64,000 nucleotides of DNA from Geodermatophilus pulveris (GTDB taxonomy: Bacteria > Actinomycetota > Actinomycetes > Mycobacteriales > Geodermatophilaceae). The notes under the pieces are model-generated. The model was not told the DNA's origin. It made no database searches and saw nothing but the letters and a program-made list of their open reading frames with translations. The translations under genes were made by a program, and so were the position numbers. Of this stretch, positions 1 through 10,189 are shown one piece after another; position 1 is the first letter of the stretch, and each line of letters begins with the position of its first letter. The stretch spans positions 62,001 through 126,000 of the forward strand of contig NZ_FZOO01000003.1 in the NCBI RefSeq assembly GCF_900188375.1, read 5' to 3'.

Positions 1-1
1 C

Positions 2-142
2 GCGACCGGGGCGCCGGTCATGGTGAGCGAGCGGCAGAAGGCGATCCGCGACCGCTACGCCGTGACCGTGCCCGACCCGCGGCTGGACTTCCGCGTGGCG
101 GCGTCCATGGCCGTCGCGCTGGACGCGCTGCAGAGCCGCTGA
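2..142 (+). CDS. C-terminal end of an unidentified protein (partial)
   Basis: The window opens inside a reading frame that ends in TGA at 140-142. The 46 visible codons have nearly all G or C in the third position, as in the surrounding real genes, so this is probably the true end of a gene that starts outside the window. The visible tail is charged, then ends in a probable helix rich in Ala, Val and Leu. I do not recognise the family and assign no function. Confidence 0.5.
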   Translation, partial: ATGAPVMVSERQKAIRDRYAVTVPDPRLDFRVAASMAVALDALQSR

Positions 143-254
143 CGCGGGCGGCACCCGTTCGGCGGGTGTTCACCCCCGTGCCGCCGGGACGTGCGGGGCC
201 GTTCGCCCGCACGCGATCGGCTGCGTCGCGCACGACGCGACGGGAGGAGCCGGC

Positions 255-710
255 GTGACCGACGAGCGACGCGTCCTGGTCCTGGCCAACCAGACCCTCT
301 GCGGTGACCGGCTGGTCGAGGTCGTCACCGAGCGGGTCGCCGCCGGGCCGCACGCCTTCCACGTCGTCGTGCCGGCGACGCCGGTGCGCGAGCAGGAGGG
401 GCCGCCGGGCACCGGGGACGACGACGTGCTCACCGCACCCGTCCGGGCCTACGCGCTGGCCCAGCAGCGCCTGGACCGGGCCGTCGAGCAGATCCGGGCC
501 GCGGGCGCGTCGGCGTCCGGCGAGGTCGGGGACGCCGACCCGCTGGTCGCCGCGGAGCTGGCTCTCGAGCACTTCCCCGCCGACGAGGTCCTCGTGCTCA
601 CCCTGCCGCAGCGGTTCTCCCGCTGGCTGCGCGGCGGGCTGCCCTCGCGCGTCGGCAGGGCGTCGGGGCTGCCGGTCCAGCACGTCGTCGAGGAGGCCGT
701 GATCGGCTGA
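255..710 (+). CDS. Small universal-stress-like hypothetical protein
   Basis: A 151-residue soluble protein. The GTG start at 255 is preceded by a good ribosome binding site (GGGAGGAG, about 7 bases away). The N-terminal strand RRVLVLANQTL, a central Val-rich strand (FHVVVP), a helix carrying RLDRAVEQIRAAGA and a late strand EVLVLTLPQ give an alternating alpha/beta pattern like universal stress proteins. The ATP-binding G-x2-G-x9-G motif of canonical UspA is not clear. Such proteins are usually cytosolic and induced by stress or dormancy. It stands alone between an unrelated gene tail and the GGDEF-EAL gene. The family assignment rests on fold pattern only. Confidence 0.6.
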   Translation: MTDERRVLVLANQTLCGDRLVEVVTERVAAGPHAFHVVVPATPVREQEGPPGTGDDDVLTAPVRAYALAQQRLDRAVEQIRAAGASASGEVGDADPLVAAELALEHFPADEVLVLTLPQRFSRWLRGGLPSRVGRASGLPVQHVVEEAVIG

Positions 711-804
711 CCCAGCGTCACTATGCGACCCCGTTCGGTGAGAGGCGTCCGGCCCTCGGCTCCACCGGCTGAAGGCGCCCGGCCGGGTGGCCGATGCTGT
801 CCCC

Positions 805-3096
805 GTGGCCCAGGTAGTCGCGCGCGCCGCCCGGCCGCGCCGCACCCCGCGACCGGCCGACCGGTCGCTGCGGGTCGTCCGCGCGCCCGCGGCCGTGCTC
901 GTGGCGGTGTACCTCGCGTCGCTGCTGGCCGTCGGGGTGGGGGACGACGGCGTGCTCGCCACCCTGGGGGTCGGCGGGAAGTGGTCGTTCCTCGTCGGGC
1001 TCACCGGGCTGCTGGTTCTGCGAGCGGTCGTCGTCCGCGACGACCGGGCCGTCTGGTTGCTGTTCGCCGCGGCGGTCGGGTCCTACGGGATCGGCTCGCT
1101 CGGCTATGCGCTGGCCGATGCCGCGCCCGGGCCGATCTCGCGGCCCGCCTGGTTCGACCTCGCCTTCCTGGGCTTCCACCCGCTGGCCTGCGCCGCGCTG
1201 TTCCGCCTCCTCCGGACGCGGGTGCGGCGGCTGACGTCGAGCACCTGGCTGGACGCCGTCGTGACCGGGCTGACCGCGGCGGCCCTGGCGGCGGCGCTCG
1301 CCATCGGCGACTTCCTGGTCACCGCGCTCGACGGTGCCCTGCTGATCGCCGTCTACCCGGTCGCCGACCTGTTGCTGCTGGTGTCCATCGCCGGCGCGCT
1401 CGTCGTCATCGGCCGGGGCGCCGGCGCGGTCTGGTGGTGGCTCACCGCCGGCACGGCGCTGTTCGTGCTGACCGACACCCTGTACGCCTACCAGGTCGTG
1501 AACGGGACCTACGTCGTCGGCGGCCTGCTCGACGTCGGCTGGGGGATGGCCTTCCTGTGCTACGGCCTGGCCGCCTGTCAGGTCCCCGCGCCCCAGGGAG
1601 GTGACCAGGTGCCGCGCGTGGGTGTGCTGGTCGTCCCCGCCCTGTGCGCGATGACCGCGCTGGGCCTGCTGCTGCACGGCTACCTGCGCGTCGGGGACCC
1701 GCTGGCCGGCGTCCTGGCATCCGGCGCCGTGGTCACCGCTCTCGCCCGGACCGCGCTGACCTTCCGCGAGGTGCGGGCCCTGGCCGACAGCCGCCACCAG
1801 GCGCGGACCGACGAGCTCACCGGCCTGGCCAACCGCCGGCAGGTCTTCGAGACCCTCGGCGCGGCCGGCGCGCGGATGGCCGCCGGCGGCTCCGTCGCGG
1901 TCCTCGTGCTGGACCTCGACCGGTTCAAGGAGATCAACGACTCGCTCGGCCACGCTGTCGGCGACGCCCTGCTGCGCGAGGTGGGGCCGCGGCTGGCCGG
2001 CCAGCTCCGCGGCGGCGACCTGCTGGCCCGGCTCGGCGGTGACGAGTTCGTCGTCCTGGCCACCGGCCTCGGGGACGACGGCGCCCGCGCCCTCGCCGAG
2101 CGGCTGTGCGCCACGGTGGAGCAGCCGTTCCACCTCGGGGGGATGTCCCTGGCGGTGGACGCCAGCGTGGGCATCGCGGTCGGCCCACGGCACTCCCGGG
2201 ACGCCGAGGAGCTGCTGCAGATGGCGGACCTGGCCATGTACGCGGCCAAGGCGGCCCGCACCGGCCCGGTGGTCTACGACGAGGCGCAGCACGGCTCCGG
2301 CCGGTACCGCCTGGACGCCGTCGCCCAGCTGCGCCGGGCCATCGACGGCGGCGAGCTGGTGCTGCACCACCAGCCCAAGCTCACCCTGGGCACCGGCCGG
2401 GTGGAGGGCGTGGAGGCGCTGGTGCGCTGGGCGCACCCGGAGCGCGGCCTGCTCATGCCCGACGCCTTCGTCGAGCTGGCCGAGTCCGCCGGCCTGATGG
2501 CCGACCTGACCAGCTCGGTCCTGGACCAGGCGCTGGCCCAGCGGCGGGCGTGGGCCGACCGGGGCCGGGAGCTGACCGTCGCGGTCAACGTGAGCCCGTC
2601 GAACCTGGTCGACGAGCGCTTCCCCGCCGAGGTGGCCGCGCTGCTGGTCCGCCACGGCGTCCCGGCGACCGCGCTGGTCCTCGAGGTGACCGAGAGCCTG
2701 CTGATGGCCGACCGCGATCGGGCGGTCCGCGTGCTGGCCGGGCTGCGCGAGGCCGGCGTGGGCGTCTCGATCGACGACTACGGCACCGGGTACTCCAGCC
2801 TGGCCTACCTCGCCACCCTCCCGGTGACCGAGCTGAAGCTCGACCGCTCGTTCGTCGGCGCGATGACCGGCAGCCCGCGGGCGGAGGCCATCGTGACCTC
2901 CACGCTGCAGCTGGCGCACGCCCTCGGCCTGGTCTTCGTCGCCGAGGGCGTGGAGGACCGGGCGACCGTCGAGGCGCTGGCGGCGCTGGGCTGCGACGTC
3001 GTCCAGGGCCACCACCTCAGCCGGGCAGTGCCGCCCGAGGAGGTGGAGCGGTGGCTGGCCGCCCGCGAGCCGGCCGCCCCGGCCCTCACCCGCTGA
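805..3096 (+). CDS. Membrane GGDEF-EAL protein (c-di-GMP synthesis/turnover)
   Basis: About 763 residues. The first ~300 residues form roughly eight hydrophobic segments, a membrane sensor or anchor. A GGDEF domain follows, with LGGDEF intact near residue 411 and an inhibitory-site pattern RGGD five residues upstream, then an EAL domain with EALVRW near residue 537, DDYGTGYSSL, LKLDRSF and VAEGVE. Both catalytic signatures look complete, so it could both make and degrade cyclic di-GMP. No PAS domain is visible, so the membrane part is the likely input. A GATGCT hexamer at 792-797 sits 7 bases before GTG 805, suggesting a leaderless transcript; GTG 787 is the in-frame alternative. It converges on sdhB across a strong terminator. 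Confidence 0.93.
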   Translation: MAQVVARAARPRRTPRPADRSLRVVRAPAAVLVAVYLASLLAVGVGDDGVLATLGVGGKWSFLVGLTGLLVLRAVVVRDDRAVWLLFAAAVGSYGIGSLGYALADAAPGPISRPAWFDLAFLGFHPLACAALFRLLRTRVRRLTSSTWLDAVVTGLTAAALAAALAIGDFLVTALDGALLIAVYPVADLLLLVSIAGALVVIGRGAGAVWWWLTAGTALFVLTDTLYAYQVVNGTYVVGGLLDVGWGMAFLCYGLAACQVPAPQGGDQVPRVGVLVVPALCAMTALGLLLHGYLRVGDPLAGVLASGAVVTALARTALTFREVRALADSRHQARTDELTGLANRRQVFETLGAAGARMAAGGSVAVLVLDLDRFKEINDSLGHAVGDALLREVGPRLAGQLRGGDLLARLGGDEFVVLATGLGDDGARALAERLCATVEQPFHLGGMSLAVDASVGIAVGPRHSRDAEELLQMADLAMYAAKAARTGPVVYDEAQHGSGRYRLDAVAQLRRAIDGGELVLHHQPKLTLGTGRVEGVEALVRWAHPERGLLMPDAFVELAESAGLMADLTSSVLDQALAQRRAWADRGRELTVAVNVSPSNLVDERFPAEVAALLVRHGVPATALVLEVTESLLMADRDRAVRVLAGLREAGVGVSIDDYGTGYSSLAYLATLPVTELKLDRSFVGAMTGSPRAEAIVTSTLQLAHALGLVFVAEGVEDRATVEALAALGCDVVQGHHLSRAVPPEEVERWLAAREPAAPALTR

Positions 3097-3108
3097 GGAC
3101 CGGATGTC

Positions 3109-3155
3109 GGACGCCGGAGGCCCAGGACCGCGACGGTCCCGGGCCTCCGGCGTCC
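3109..3155. terminator. Bidirectional terminator between GGDEF-EAL gene and sdhB
   Basis: Perfect 15-base arms (GGACGCCGGAGGCCC at 3109-3123 and its complement at 3141-3155) enclose a second small stem GGACC/GGTCC. The hairpin lies between two convergent stop codons and should end transcription from both sides. There is no U tract, as is usual in actinobacteria. Confidence 0.75.
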
Positions 3156-3176
3156 ACCGCTCCGGTGCGGGCGCGC

Positions 3177-4003
3177 CTAGCTCTTCGGGCGGGCCCCGGC
3201 GCGCAGGGCGCCGAGCAGGTCGTGGTTGAGCCGGGAGATGGTCTCCATCGAGATGCCCTTGGGGCAGGCCGCGGAGCACTCGCCGATGTTGGTGCACCCG
3301 CCGAAGCCCTCGCGGTCCTGCTGGGCGATCATGTTGACCACCCGGTCGTCGCGCTCGGGCTGACCCTGCGGCAGCAGGTTCAGGTGGGTCACCTTGGCGG
3401 AGGTGAACAGCATCGACGAGGCGTTCGGGCAGGCCGCCACGCAGGCGCCGCAGCCGATGCAGGTGGCCGCGTCGAAGGCCGCGTCGGAGTCCTTCTTGGA
3501 CACCAGGATCGAGTGCGCCTCGGGCGCGGTGCCGGTCGGCGCGCTGATGTAGCCGCCGGCCTGGATGATCCGGTCCAGCGCCTGCCGGTTGACCGACAGG
3601 TCCTTGATCACCGGGAACGCGGTCGCGCGCCACGGCTCGATGTCGATCGTGTCGCCGTCCTTGAACTTGCGCATGTGCAGCTGGCACGTGGTCGTCTGCT
3701 CCGGACCGTGCGCGATCCCGTTGATCATCAGGCCGCAGCTGCCGCAGATGCCCTCGCGGCAGTCGTGGTCGAAGACGACCGGGTCGTCGCCGGCGAGGAT
3801 CAGCTTCTCGTTCAGGACGTCGAGCATCTCCAGGAAGGACATGTCCGGGGAGATGTCCTCGACCTGGTAGGTGACCATCTTGCCCTTGTGCTGCGGCCCC
3901 TTCTGCCGCCACACCCGCAGGGTGAGGGTCATCCCGTGCTTGGCCATGGCGGGGTCGTCGCCCGCCGTGCCGGAGGCGAAGGTGGGGTGCTCCTGGGTGG
4001 CTG

Positions 4004-4007
<4 letters not shown>
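3177..4007 (-). CDS. sdhB: Succinate dehydrogenase iron-sulfur subunit
   Basis: 276 residues from GTG 4007, or 256 from the internal ATG at 3947. It carries the three iron-sulfur centres that pass electrons from SdhA flavin to menaquinone. Plant-type [2Fe-2S] cysteines are C83, C88, C91 and C108; C183, C186, C189, C193 ([12 protein letters not shown]) and C238, C244, C248 bind the other two clusters. The insertion and spacing resemble the Bacillus/Wolinella type, as in mycobacterial Sdh1. GTG 4007 overlaps the sdhA stop as GTGA, which suggests translational coupling and is why I prefer it. It is last in the sdhCAB operon and ends at a shared terminator. Confidence 0.95.
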
Positions 4008-5950
<1,943 letters not shown>

Positions 5951-5964
5951 GGCGATGAGCTCCT

Positions 5965-6669
5965 TTAGCCGACGAGGCCGAAGAGGACGCTGAACGGGAC
6001 GACCAGGTAGCCGCCGATCAGCACCACGGAGAACACCAGGGCGAAGAGGTTGACCGTCTTCTCCCGGCGCTTGTTGCTCTGCCCGAGCGTCTGGGTGGCA
6101 CTCCAGATGCCGTGCCGGAGGTGCATGCCGAGCAGGACCAGCGCGACCACGTACACCGCGGTGATGAACGGGTTGGAGAACCCGGCGATCAGGCGGTCGT
6201 ACGGCGTCGTGCTGGGGCCCTCGGGGTTCACCACGCCCATCGTGAGGTCGAGGATGTGGTAGACGATGAACAGGCCGACTATCACGCCGCCCCAGCGCAT
6301 GGTCCGCGAGGCGTAGCTCTGCGCCACGGCCTTCTTGGTGACGTAGCCCTGCGGCCGCGCCCGCTTGGCCTGCCGCCACAGCGACACGACCGCCCAGCCA
6401 TGGGCGATGACCACGGTCAGCAGCGCGATGCGGATGATCGTCAGCGTGGTCTGCGCCGGGACGACGGGCTCACCGATCGTCCGGATCCACTCCGAGTACC
6501 CGTTGAAGGACTCCCGGCCCGCGAAGACCTTCAGGTTCCCGATCATGTGCGCGATCAGGTACAGGACCATGATGATGCCGGTGACCGCCACCACGGCCTT
6601 CTTGGCCACGGAGTTGGTCTTCGCGGCCTTGGGGGTCCTGCGCTGTCCCGGTTGCGTCACCGTCACCAC
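5965..6669 (-). CDS. sdhC: Succinate dehydrogenase cytochrome b558-type membrane anchor
   Basis: 234 residues with about five membrane helices and conserved histidines in helices ([27 protein letters not shown]) that fit a dihaem cytochrome b, the single-subunit anchor used with menaquinone. It holds SdhAB at the membrane and reduces quinone. This explains why no sdhD is present. Possible GTG starts lie at 6669, 6666 and 6660. I choose 6669 because a TACCTT hexamer ends seven bases upstream, the spacing expected for a leaderless transcript. First gene of sdhCAB. Confidence 0.93.
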   Translation of the reverse strand: MVTVTQPGQRRTPKAAKTNSVAKKAVVAVTGIIMVLYLIAHMIGNLKVFAGRESFNGYSEWIRTIGEPVVPAQTTLTIIRIALLTVVIAHGWAVVSLWRQAKRARPQGYVTKKAVAQSYASRTMRWGGVIVGLFIVYHILDLTMGVVNPEGPSTTPYDRLIAGFSNPFITAVYVVALVLLGMHLRHGIWSATQTLGQSNKRREKTVNLFALVFSVVLIGGYLVVPFSVLFGLVG

Positions 6670-6676
6670 GAGGGCA

Positions 6677-6715
6677 AAGGTAGGCCGATGACGTGGTGTC
6701 GGCCACGCCGACACC
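6677..6715 (-). promoter_or_regulatory. sdhCAB promoter with 9-bp inverted-repeat operator
   Basis: On the minus strand a -10-like TACCTT (6682 to 6677) lies seven bases before the sdhC start. Upstream, over the expected -35 position, is a perfect inverted repeat: GGTGTCGGC at 6695-6703, spacer CAC, GCCGACACC at 6707-6715. The placement suggests that a dimeric regulator blocks or recruits polymerase at this promoter. The regulator is unknown. Confidence 0.6.
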
Positions 6716-6814
6716 TGGTGAATCTGCTCTCGTAAGGTCCTCCTAACCCGGACGCGGTAACCTCCGGCCCCCGCGGGGTGGTTGCCCGGTGTCCCCGCAG
6801 GGGAGGAGCAGGCC

Positions 6815-7420
6815 ATGGCTGGACCCACACGAGGCTTCCTCGGCCGCCGCCGGCGGGACCCGCGGCTGCCCCCGGGGCAGTACGACGCCGGCCGCGACTG
6901 GCCGGTGCTCACCGCCGAGCCGACGCCGCGGATCGCCCCGGAGACCTGGAGCATCACCGTCGACGGCCGGGTGGAGAGCCCGACGACGTGGACGTGGGAC
7001 GAGGCGCACCGGCTGCCCCGCTCGGAGTACCGCGGCGACATCCACTGCGTCACCACGTGGTCGAAGTTCGACACCTGGTTCGCCGGGGTCAGCGTCGACA
7101 CCCTGCTGGAGGCGGCCCGCCCGACGGCCGAGGCACACTTCGTCATGGCCACGTCGAAGACCGGCTACACCACCAACCTGCCGCTCGAGGACGTCACCGG
7201 CGGGAAGGCGTGGGTGGTCTGGGAGTACGACGGCGGCCCGCTGCCGATCGAGCACGGCGGCCCGGTGCGGCTGCTCGTCCCGCACCTCTACTTCTGGAAG
7301 AGCGCCAAGTGGGTCACCCGGCTGACCCTGCTGCAGCGCGACCAGCCCGGCTTCTGGGAGCAGAACGGCTACCACGACCGGGGCGACCCCTGGCGCGAGC
7401 AGCGCTACCAGGGTGATTGA
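6815..7420 (+). CDS. Sulfite-oxidase-like molybdopterin oxidoreductase
   Basis: 201 residues covering the SUOX/MsrP-type molybdenum cofactor domain. Cys78 in DIHCVTTWSKFD is the expected molybdenum ligand. WTWDEAHRLP and the C-terminal LLVPHLYFWKSAKWV are family hallmarks. There is no signal peptide or Tat motif, so it is probably cytosolic, unlike periplasmic MsrP. The ATG at 6815 has GGGGAGGAG about six bases upstream. The next gene on the same strand is a flavin reductase, a pairing that suggests an electron-transfer couple. The substrate is unknown; sulfite or an oxidised methionine are only family-based guesses. Confidence 0.85.
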   Translation: MAGPTRGFLGRRRRDPRLPPGQYDAGRDWPVLTAEPTPRIAPETWSITVDGRVESPTTWTWDEAHRLPRSEYRGDIHCVTTWSKFDTWFAGVSVDTLLEAARPTAEAHFVMATSKTGYTTNLPLEDVTGGKAWVVWEYDGGPLPIEHGGPVRLLVPHLYFWKSAKWVTRLTLLQRDQPGFWEQNGYHDRGDPWREQRYQGD

Positions 7421-7431
7421 GGACCCCCAGG

Positions 7432-7528
7432 AGGACCCCGCCCCCCACCGCTCGCGAGCTCACGGCGGGACCCTGCGCCGAGGCCACCGGGCCCCTCGCA
7501 CGCTCGGGGTGAGCCTCTGGACGGGGCC
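7432..7528 (+). repeat. Stop-codon-proximal interspersed element, copy A
   Basis: A segment starting AGGACCCCG 11 bases after the sulfite-oxidase stop. Its first 49 bases align with 63226-63276 at about 43 positions. It contains CCCCCCACCG followed by a CCGC...GGCGGG hairpin and ends with GGACGGGGCC, which can pair with the opening GGACCCCG-type end. It finishes directly against the start codon of the next gene. It could act as a terminator or attenuator. Confidence 0.6.
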
Positions 7529-8209
7529 ATGACCGGGTGGGGCACCGCGACCGTCGCCGGGGTGCGGCGGCCGGTGCCGCAGGCGGTGGAGCTGCGGCTG
7601 GACGTCCACGACCGGGTGCAGCACCTGCCCGGGCAGCACTACGTCGTGCGGCTGACCGCCGAGGACGGCTACACCGCCCAGCGGTCGTACTCGGTGGCCT
7701 CCGCGCCGGGCGACCCGCTGGTCGAGCTGTTCGTCGAACGCCTGGACGACGGCGAGGTGTCCACCTTCCTCGCCGACGTCGTCGAGCCCGGCGACATCCT
7801 GGAGGTGCGCGGCCCGATCGGCGGCTGGTTCGTGTGGGACGGCGCGGACCCGGCGCTGCTGGTCGGCGGCGGCACGGGCGTCGTCCCGCTGGTGGCCATG
7901 CTGCGCACCGCCCGCGAGCTCGGCCGCACCGACCTGCTGCGGATCGCGGCCTCCACCCGCACCCTCGCCGGGCTGCCCTACGCCGACGAGCTGCTCGCCG
8001 CCGGGGCGCTGGTGGTGGCCACGCGGGAGGCGCACGGCATCCGCCCGCCCGGCCGGCTGACCGCCGCCGACCTGGTGCCGCTGTGGGAGCCGGGCCAGAC
8101 CGCCTACGTCTGCGGGTCGTCGGGCTTCGCGGAGTCGGCCAGCAGGCTGCTCGTCGACCTCGGCTTCCCCGCGGCCGACGTGCGGGTCGAGCGGTTCGGC
8201 CCCAGCTGA
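7529..8209 (+). CDS. FAD/NAD(P)-binding ferredoxin-reductase-type protein
   Basis: 226 residues. The N-terminal beta-barrel contains the FAD motif RSYSVAS (52-58) and GPIGGWF; the C-terminal half has the nucleotide-binding GGGTGVVPL and the terminal YVCGSSGF strand. There is no iron-sulfur domain, so it is a bare reductase that moves electrons between NAD(P)H, FAD and a partner. Its likely partner is the molybdenum enzyme encoded just upstream, since such pairs recur in actinobacteria. The ATG at 7529 follows the repeat element directly and lacks a clear ribosome binding site. The last 106 bases overlap a convergent gene. Confidence 0.88.
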   Translation: MTGWGTATVAGVRRPVPQAVELRLDVHDRVQHLPGQHYVVRLTAEDGYTAQRSYSVASAPGDPLVELFVERLDDGEVSTFLADVVEPGDILEVRGPIGGWFVWDGADPALLVGGGTGVVPLVAMLRTARELGRTDLLRIAASTRTLAGLPYADELLAAGALVVATREAHGIRPPGRLTAADLVPLWEPGQTAYVCGSSGFAESASRLLVDLGFPAADVRVERFGPS

Positions 8210-8499
8210 CCCGCGCGGGTCGACGGCGCCAGGCCGGCATCGCGTTCCAGGGCCGCCTCCTCGCCGGGTGGCAGCTCCCGCCGGTCCAGGTCGAGCAGGG
8301 CGCCGGCGAGGGCCCACAGGAACGTCCGGGTCACCCCCGGGGTGCCGGCGTCCACCAGCAGCCGGTAGGCGGCCGCGGCGCCGAGCGCGTCGAGCTGCTC
8401 GGGCGTCCGGACGCCGACCCGGGCGAGGGCCCGCTCGCTGGCCGGGCCGAGGCCGCGCAGGTCCCGGATCCGCCGCGCGGGCGCCTCCCCGGTGTCCAC
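8104..8499 (-). CDS. Stand-alone TfoX C-terminal-domain protein
   Basis: 131 residues from GTG 8499. Residues 11-80 match the TfoX/Sxy C-terminal domain: IRDLRGLGPASERALARVG is a helix-hairpin-helix-like start, followed by TPEQLDALGAAAAYRLLV and FLWALAGALLDLD. The N-terminal TfoX domain is absent. In Gammaproteobacteria TfoX controls competence, but the isolated domain in actinobacteria has no known role. The normal domain ends near LPPGEEAAL; about 45 further codons run antisense into the reductase gene before a stop at 8104, so the true end may have been lost. The start is uncertain. Confidence 0.6.
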   Translation of the reverse strand: MDTGEAPARRIRDLRGLGPASERALARVGVRTPEQLDALGAAAAYRLLVDAGTPGVTRTFLWALAGALLDLDRRELPPGEEAALERDAGLAPSTRAGQLGPNRSTRTSAAGKPRSTSSLLADSAKPDDPQT

Positions 8500-8543
8500 G
8501 GCGGCGAGCCTGGCGGCCGGCCCCGTCCGGTGTCCAGGCCCGG

Positions 8544-9242
8544 TCAGCCGAGCGGGTCGCGGCCGGCCACGGTCCCCTCGGCGGACAGCAGCGCCAGGCG
8601 GGCGAACAGCTCCTCGGCGTACCAGCCCTCCCGGGCGGTCCGGGTGACGACGGCGGCGTGCGGGGCGCGGTCGTAGGCGAAAAAGTTCAGCGCCGCCGCG
8701 GAGTCCCAGACGCTGAAGGTGCCCTGCAGGCCGAGCGGGGCCTCGCCGATGCCGATGGCCAGCCGCAGCCCGGGGCTCTCGTGCAGGTCGGCCGAGACGG
8801 GCGGGACGGCGCGCCAGAAGGTCACCGCCTTGCGGGTGGCCAGCCGGGCGCGGGTGACCGCGGCGACCGGCCCGTCCCAGCGCTGCGGCCGGGGCTGCCC
8901 GAACGGCTCCTGCCGCGACCACCGGCCGCGGGCCACCAGCGGGCGCATCCGCGCGCTCCACCGTTCCTCGGCGGCCCGCTCCCACCGGCGGACGACGGCC
9001 CCGTGCGCGAAGGCGTCGGCTGCCCGCTCGTCGTCCCAGACCGCCAGCAGCGCCCAGCGGCGGGGGTCGGCGTCGCGCACGGTGAAGGTCCGCCCGCTGC
9101 CGGTGCCCAGCAGCTTGGCGAACCGCAGCCCGGGGGACCGGCGCAGCGGGCGCCGGTCGGTGGCCATGCGCACCAGCGCGCCGGGCACCGACCGCCCGGG
9201 CACGCCCCACACGTGCAGGGTCACCAGCGGTCCTGTGCTCAC
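8544..9242 (-). CDS. CrtA-like monooxygenase (spheroidene monooxygenase family)
   Basis: 232 residues from GTG 9242. Motifs such as LHVWGVPG near the N-terminus, a central GLRFAKLLGTG and the repeat-like GLRLAIGIGEAPLG with a following FSVWDS resemble the spheroidene monooxygenase (CrtA) family, haem-dependent enzymes that add keto groups to carotenoids. Actinobacterial members are usually annotated only as monooxygenases. It lies upstream of the TfoX-domain gene with a 44-base gap and far from the desaturase-like gene at 55.3 kb. A carotenoid substrate is therefore plausible but not shown by its neighbours. Confidence 0.7.
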   Translation of the reverse strand: MSTGPLVTLHVWGVPGRSVPGALVRMATDRRPLRRSPGLRFAKLLGTGSGRTFTVRDADPRRWALLAVWDDERAADAFAHGAVVRRWERAAEERWSARMRPLVARGRWSRQEPFGQPRPQRWDGPVAAVTRARLATRKAVTFWRAVPPVSADLHESPGLRLAIGIGEAPLGLQGTFSVWDSAAALNFFAYDRAPHAAVVTRTAREGWYAEELFARLALLSAEGTVAGRDPLG

Positions 9243-9355
9243 CCGCCCGATCCTCCCCGGGCCGGGCGACGTGTGCCGGTCCGCCCGGGGGGTAGGCCCG
9301 CCGGGCCCGACGGGCCGGGACCCCGTGCCGGCGGGCGCCCGGAGAGGAGCGGCTC

Positions 9356-10174
9356 GTGGCCGACCGGACGAGGGAGGAGCTCGGGCACACCGACGCCCCC
9401 GAGGAGGACCAGGTCGTCGAGGCGTTCGACGCCATCGTCGACGAGGGCGCCCAGCGGCTGCACCGCTCCTGGCGGGAGGTGCTCACCACCGGCCTGGCCG
9501 GGGGCGTGGAGGTGGCCACCGGGGTGGTCGCGCTGCTGGCCGTCTACGCCGAGACCGGCAGCCACCTGCTGGCCGGGCTGGCCTTCAGCGTCGGCTTCAT
9601 CGCCCTCATGCTCGCCCGCAGCGAGTTGTTCACCGAGGGCTTCCTGGTCCCGGTGACCGCGGTCGCCGCCGGGCGGGCGGGCCCGGCCCAGCTGGCCAAG
9701 CTGTGGGCCGGCACCCTCGTGGCCAACCTCGTCGGCGGGTGGGCGGTCATGTGGCTGGTCGTGCACGCCCTGCCGGAGCTCGGCGCGACCGCGGTGGAGT
9801 CCGGCCGGGACTTCGTGGAGGCCCCGCTGGACCTGCGCGCGGTGTGCCTGGCGCTGCTGGCCGGCATCGTCATCACGCTGATGACCCGCATGCAGCACGG
9901 CGCCGACTCCGAGGCCGGCAAGCTGGCGGCCTCGGTCGCCGGGGCCTTCGTGCTCGCCGGCCTGGTGCTGTTCCACTCCGTGCTCGACTCGTTGATCCTC
10001 TTCGGCGCGCTGCACGCCGGTGCGCCCTACGGCTACGGCGACTGGCTGGCCTTCTTCTGGTACACCGCGCTGCTCAACCTGGTCGGCGGGCTGGGGACCA
10101 TCACCTTGCTGCGGCTGGTGCGCAGCAAGGACCTCATCGAGCGGGAGCGGGACGCCGCGGGCGCCGGGTCCTGA
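9356..10174 (+). CDS. Formate/nitrite transporter (FNT) family channel
   Basis: 272 residues. An acidic cytoplasmic N-terminus of about 45 residues is followed by about six membrane helices. FNT features are the helix-break region SVGFIALMLARSELFTEGFLVPV, where a family filter is expected, the pair LWAGTLVANLVGG, and MTRMQHG. FNT proteins are pentameric channels for small monovalent anions such as formate, nitrite or hydrosulfide. The long N-terminal extension is like the YfdC branch, whose substrate is unclear. GTG 9356 has GGAGAGGAG nearby. No formate or nitrite enzyme is adjacent. Confidence 0.88.
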   Translation: MADRTREELGHTDAPEEDQVVEAFDAIVDEGAQRLHRSWREVLTTGLAGGVEVATGVVALLAVYAETGSHLLAGLAFSVGFIALMLARSELFTEGFLVPVTAVAAGRAGPAQLAKLWAGTLVANLVGGWAVMWLVVHALPELGATAVESGRDFVEAPLDLRAVCLALLAGIVITLMTRMQHGADSEAGKLAASVAGAFVLAGLVLFHSVLDSLILFGALHAGAPYGYGDWLAFFWYTALLNLVGGLGTITLLRLVRSKDLIERERDAAGAGS

Positions 10175-10189
10175 CCAGGCGCCGGACGC

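Noticed and set aside
721-3912. Open frame of over 1,000 codons on the minus strand
   Set aside because: It is antisense to the GGDEF-EAL gene and the frame-shadow of sdhB; no domain is recognisable and composition is Arg/Gly/Gln-rich. High GC removes stop codons from shadow frames.
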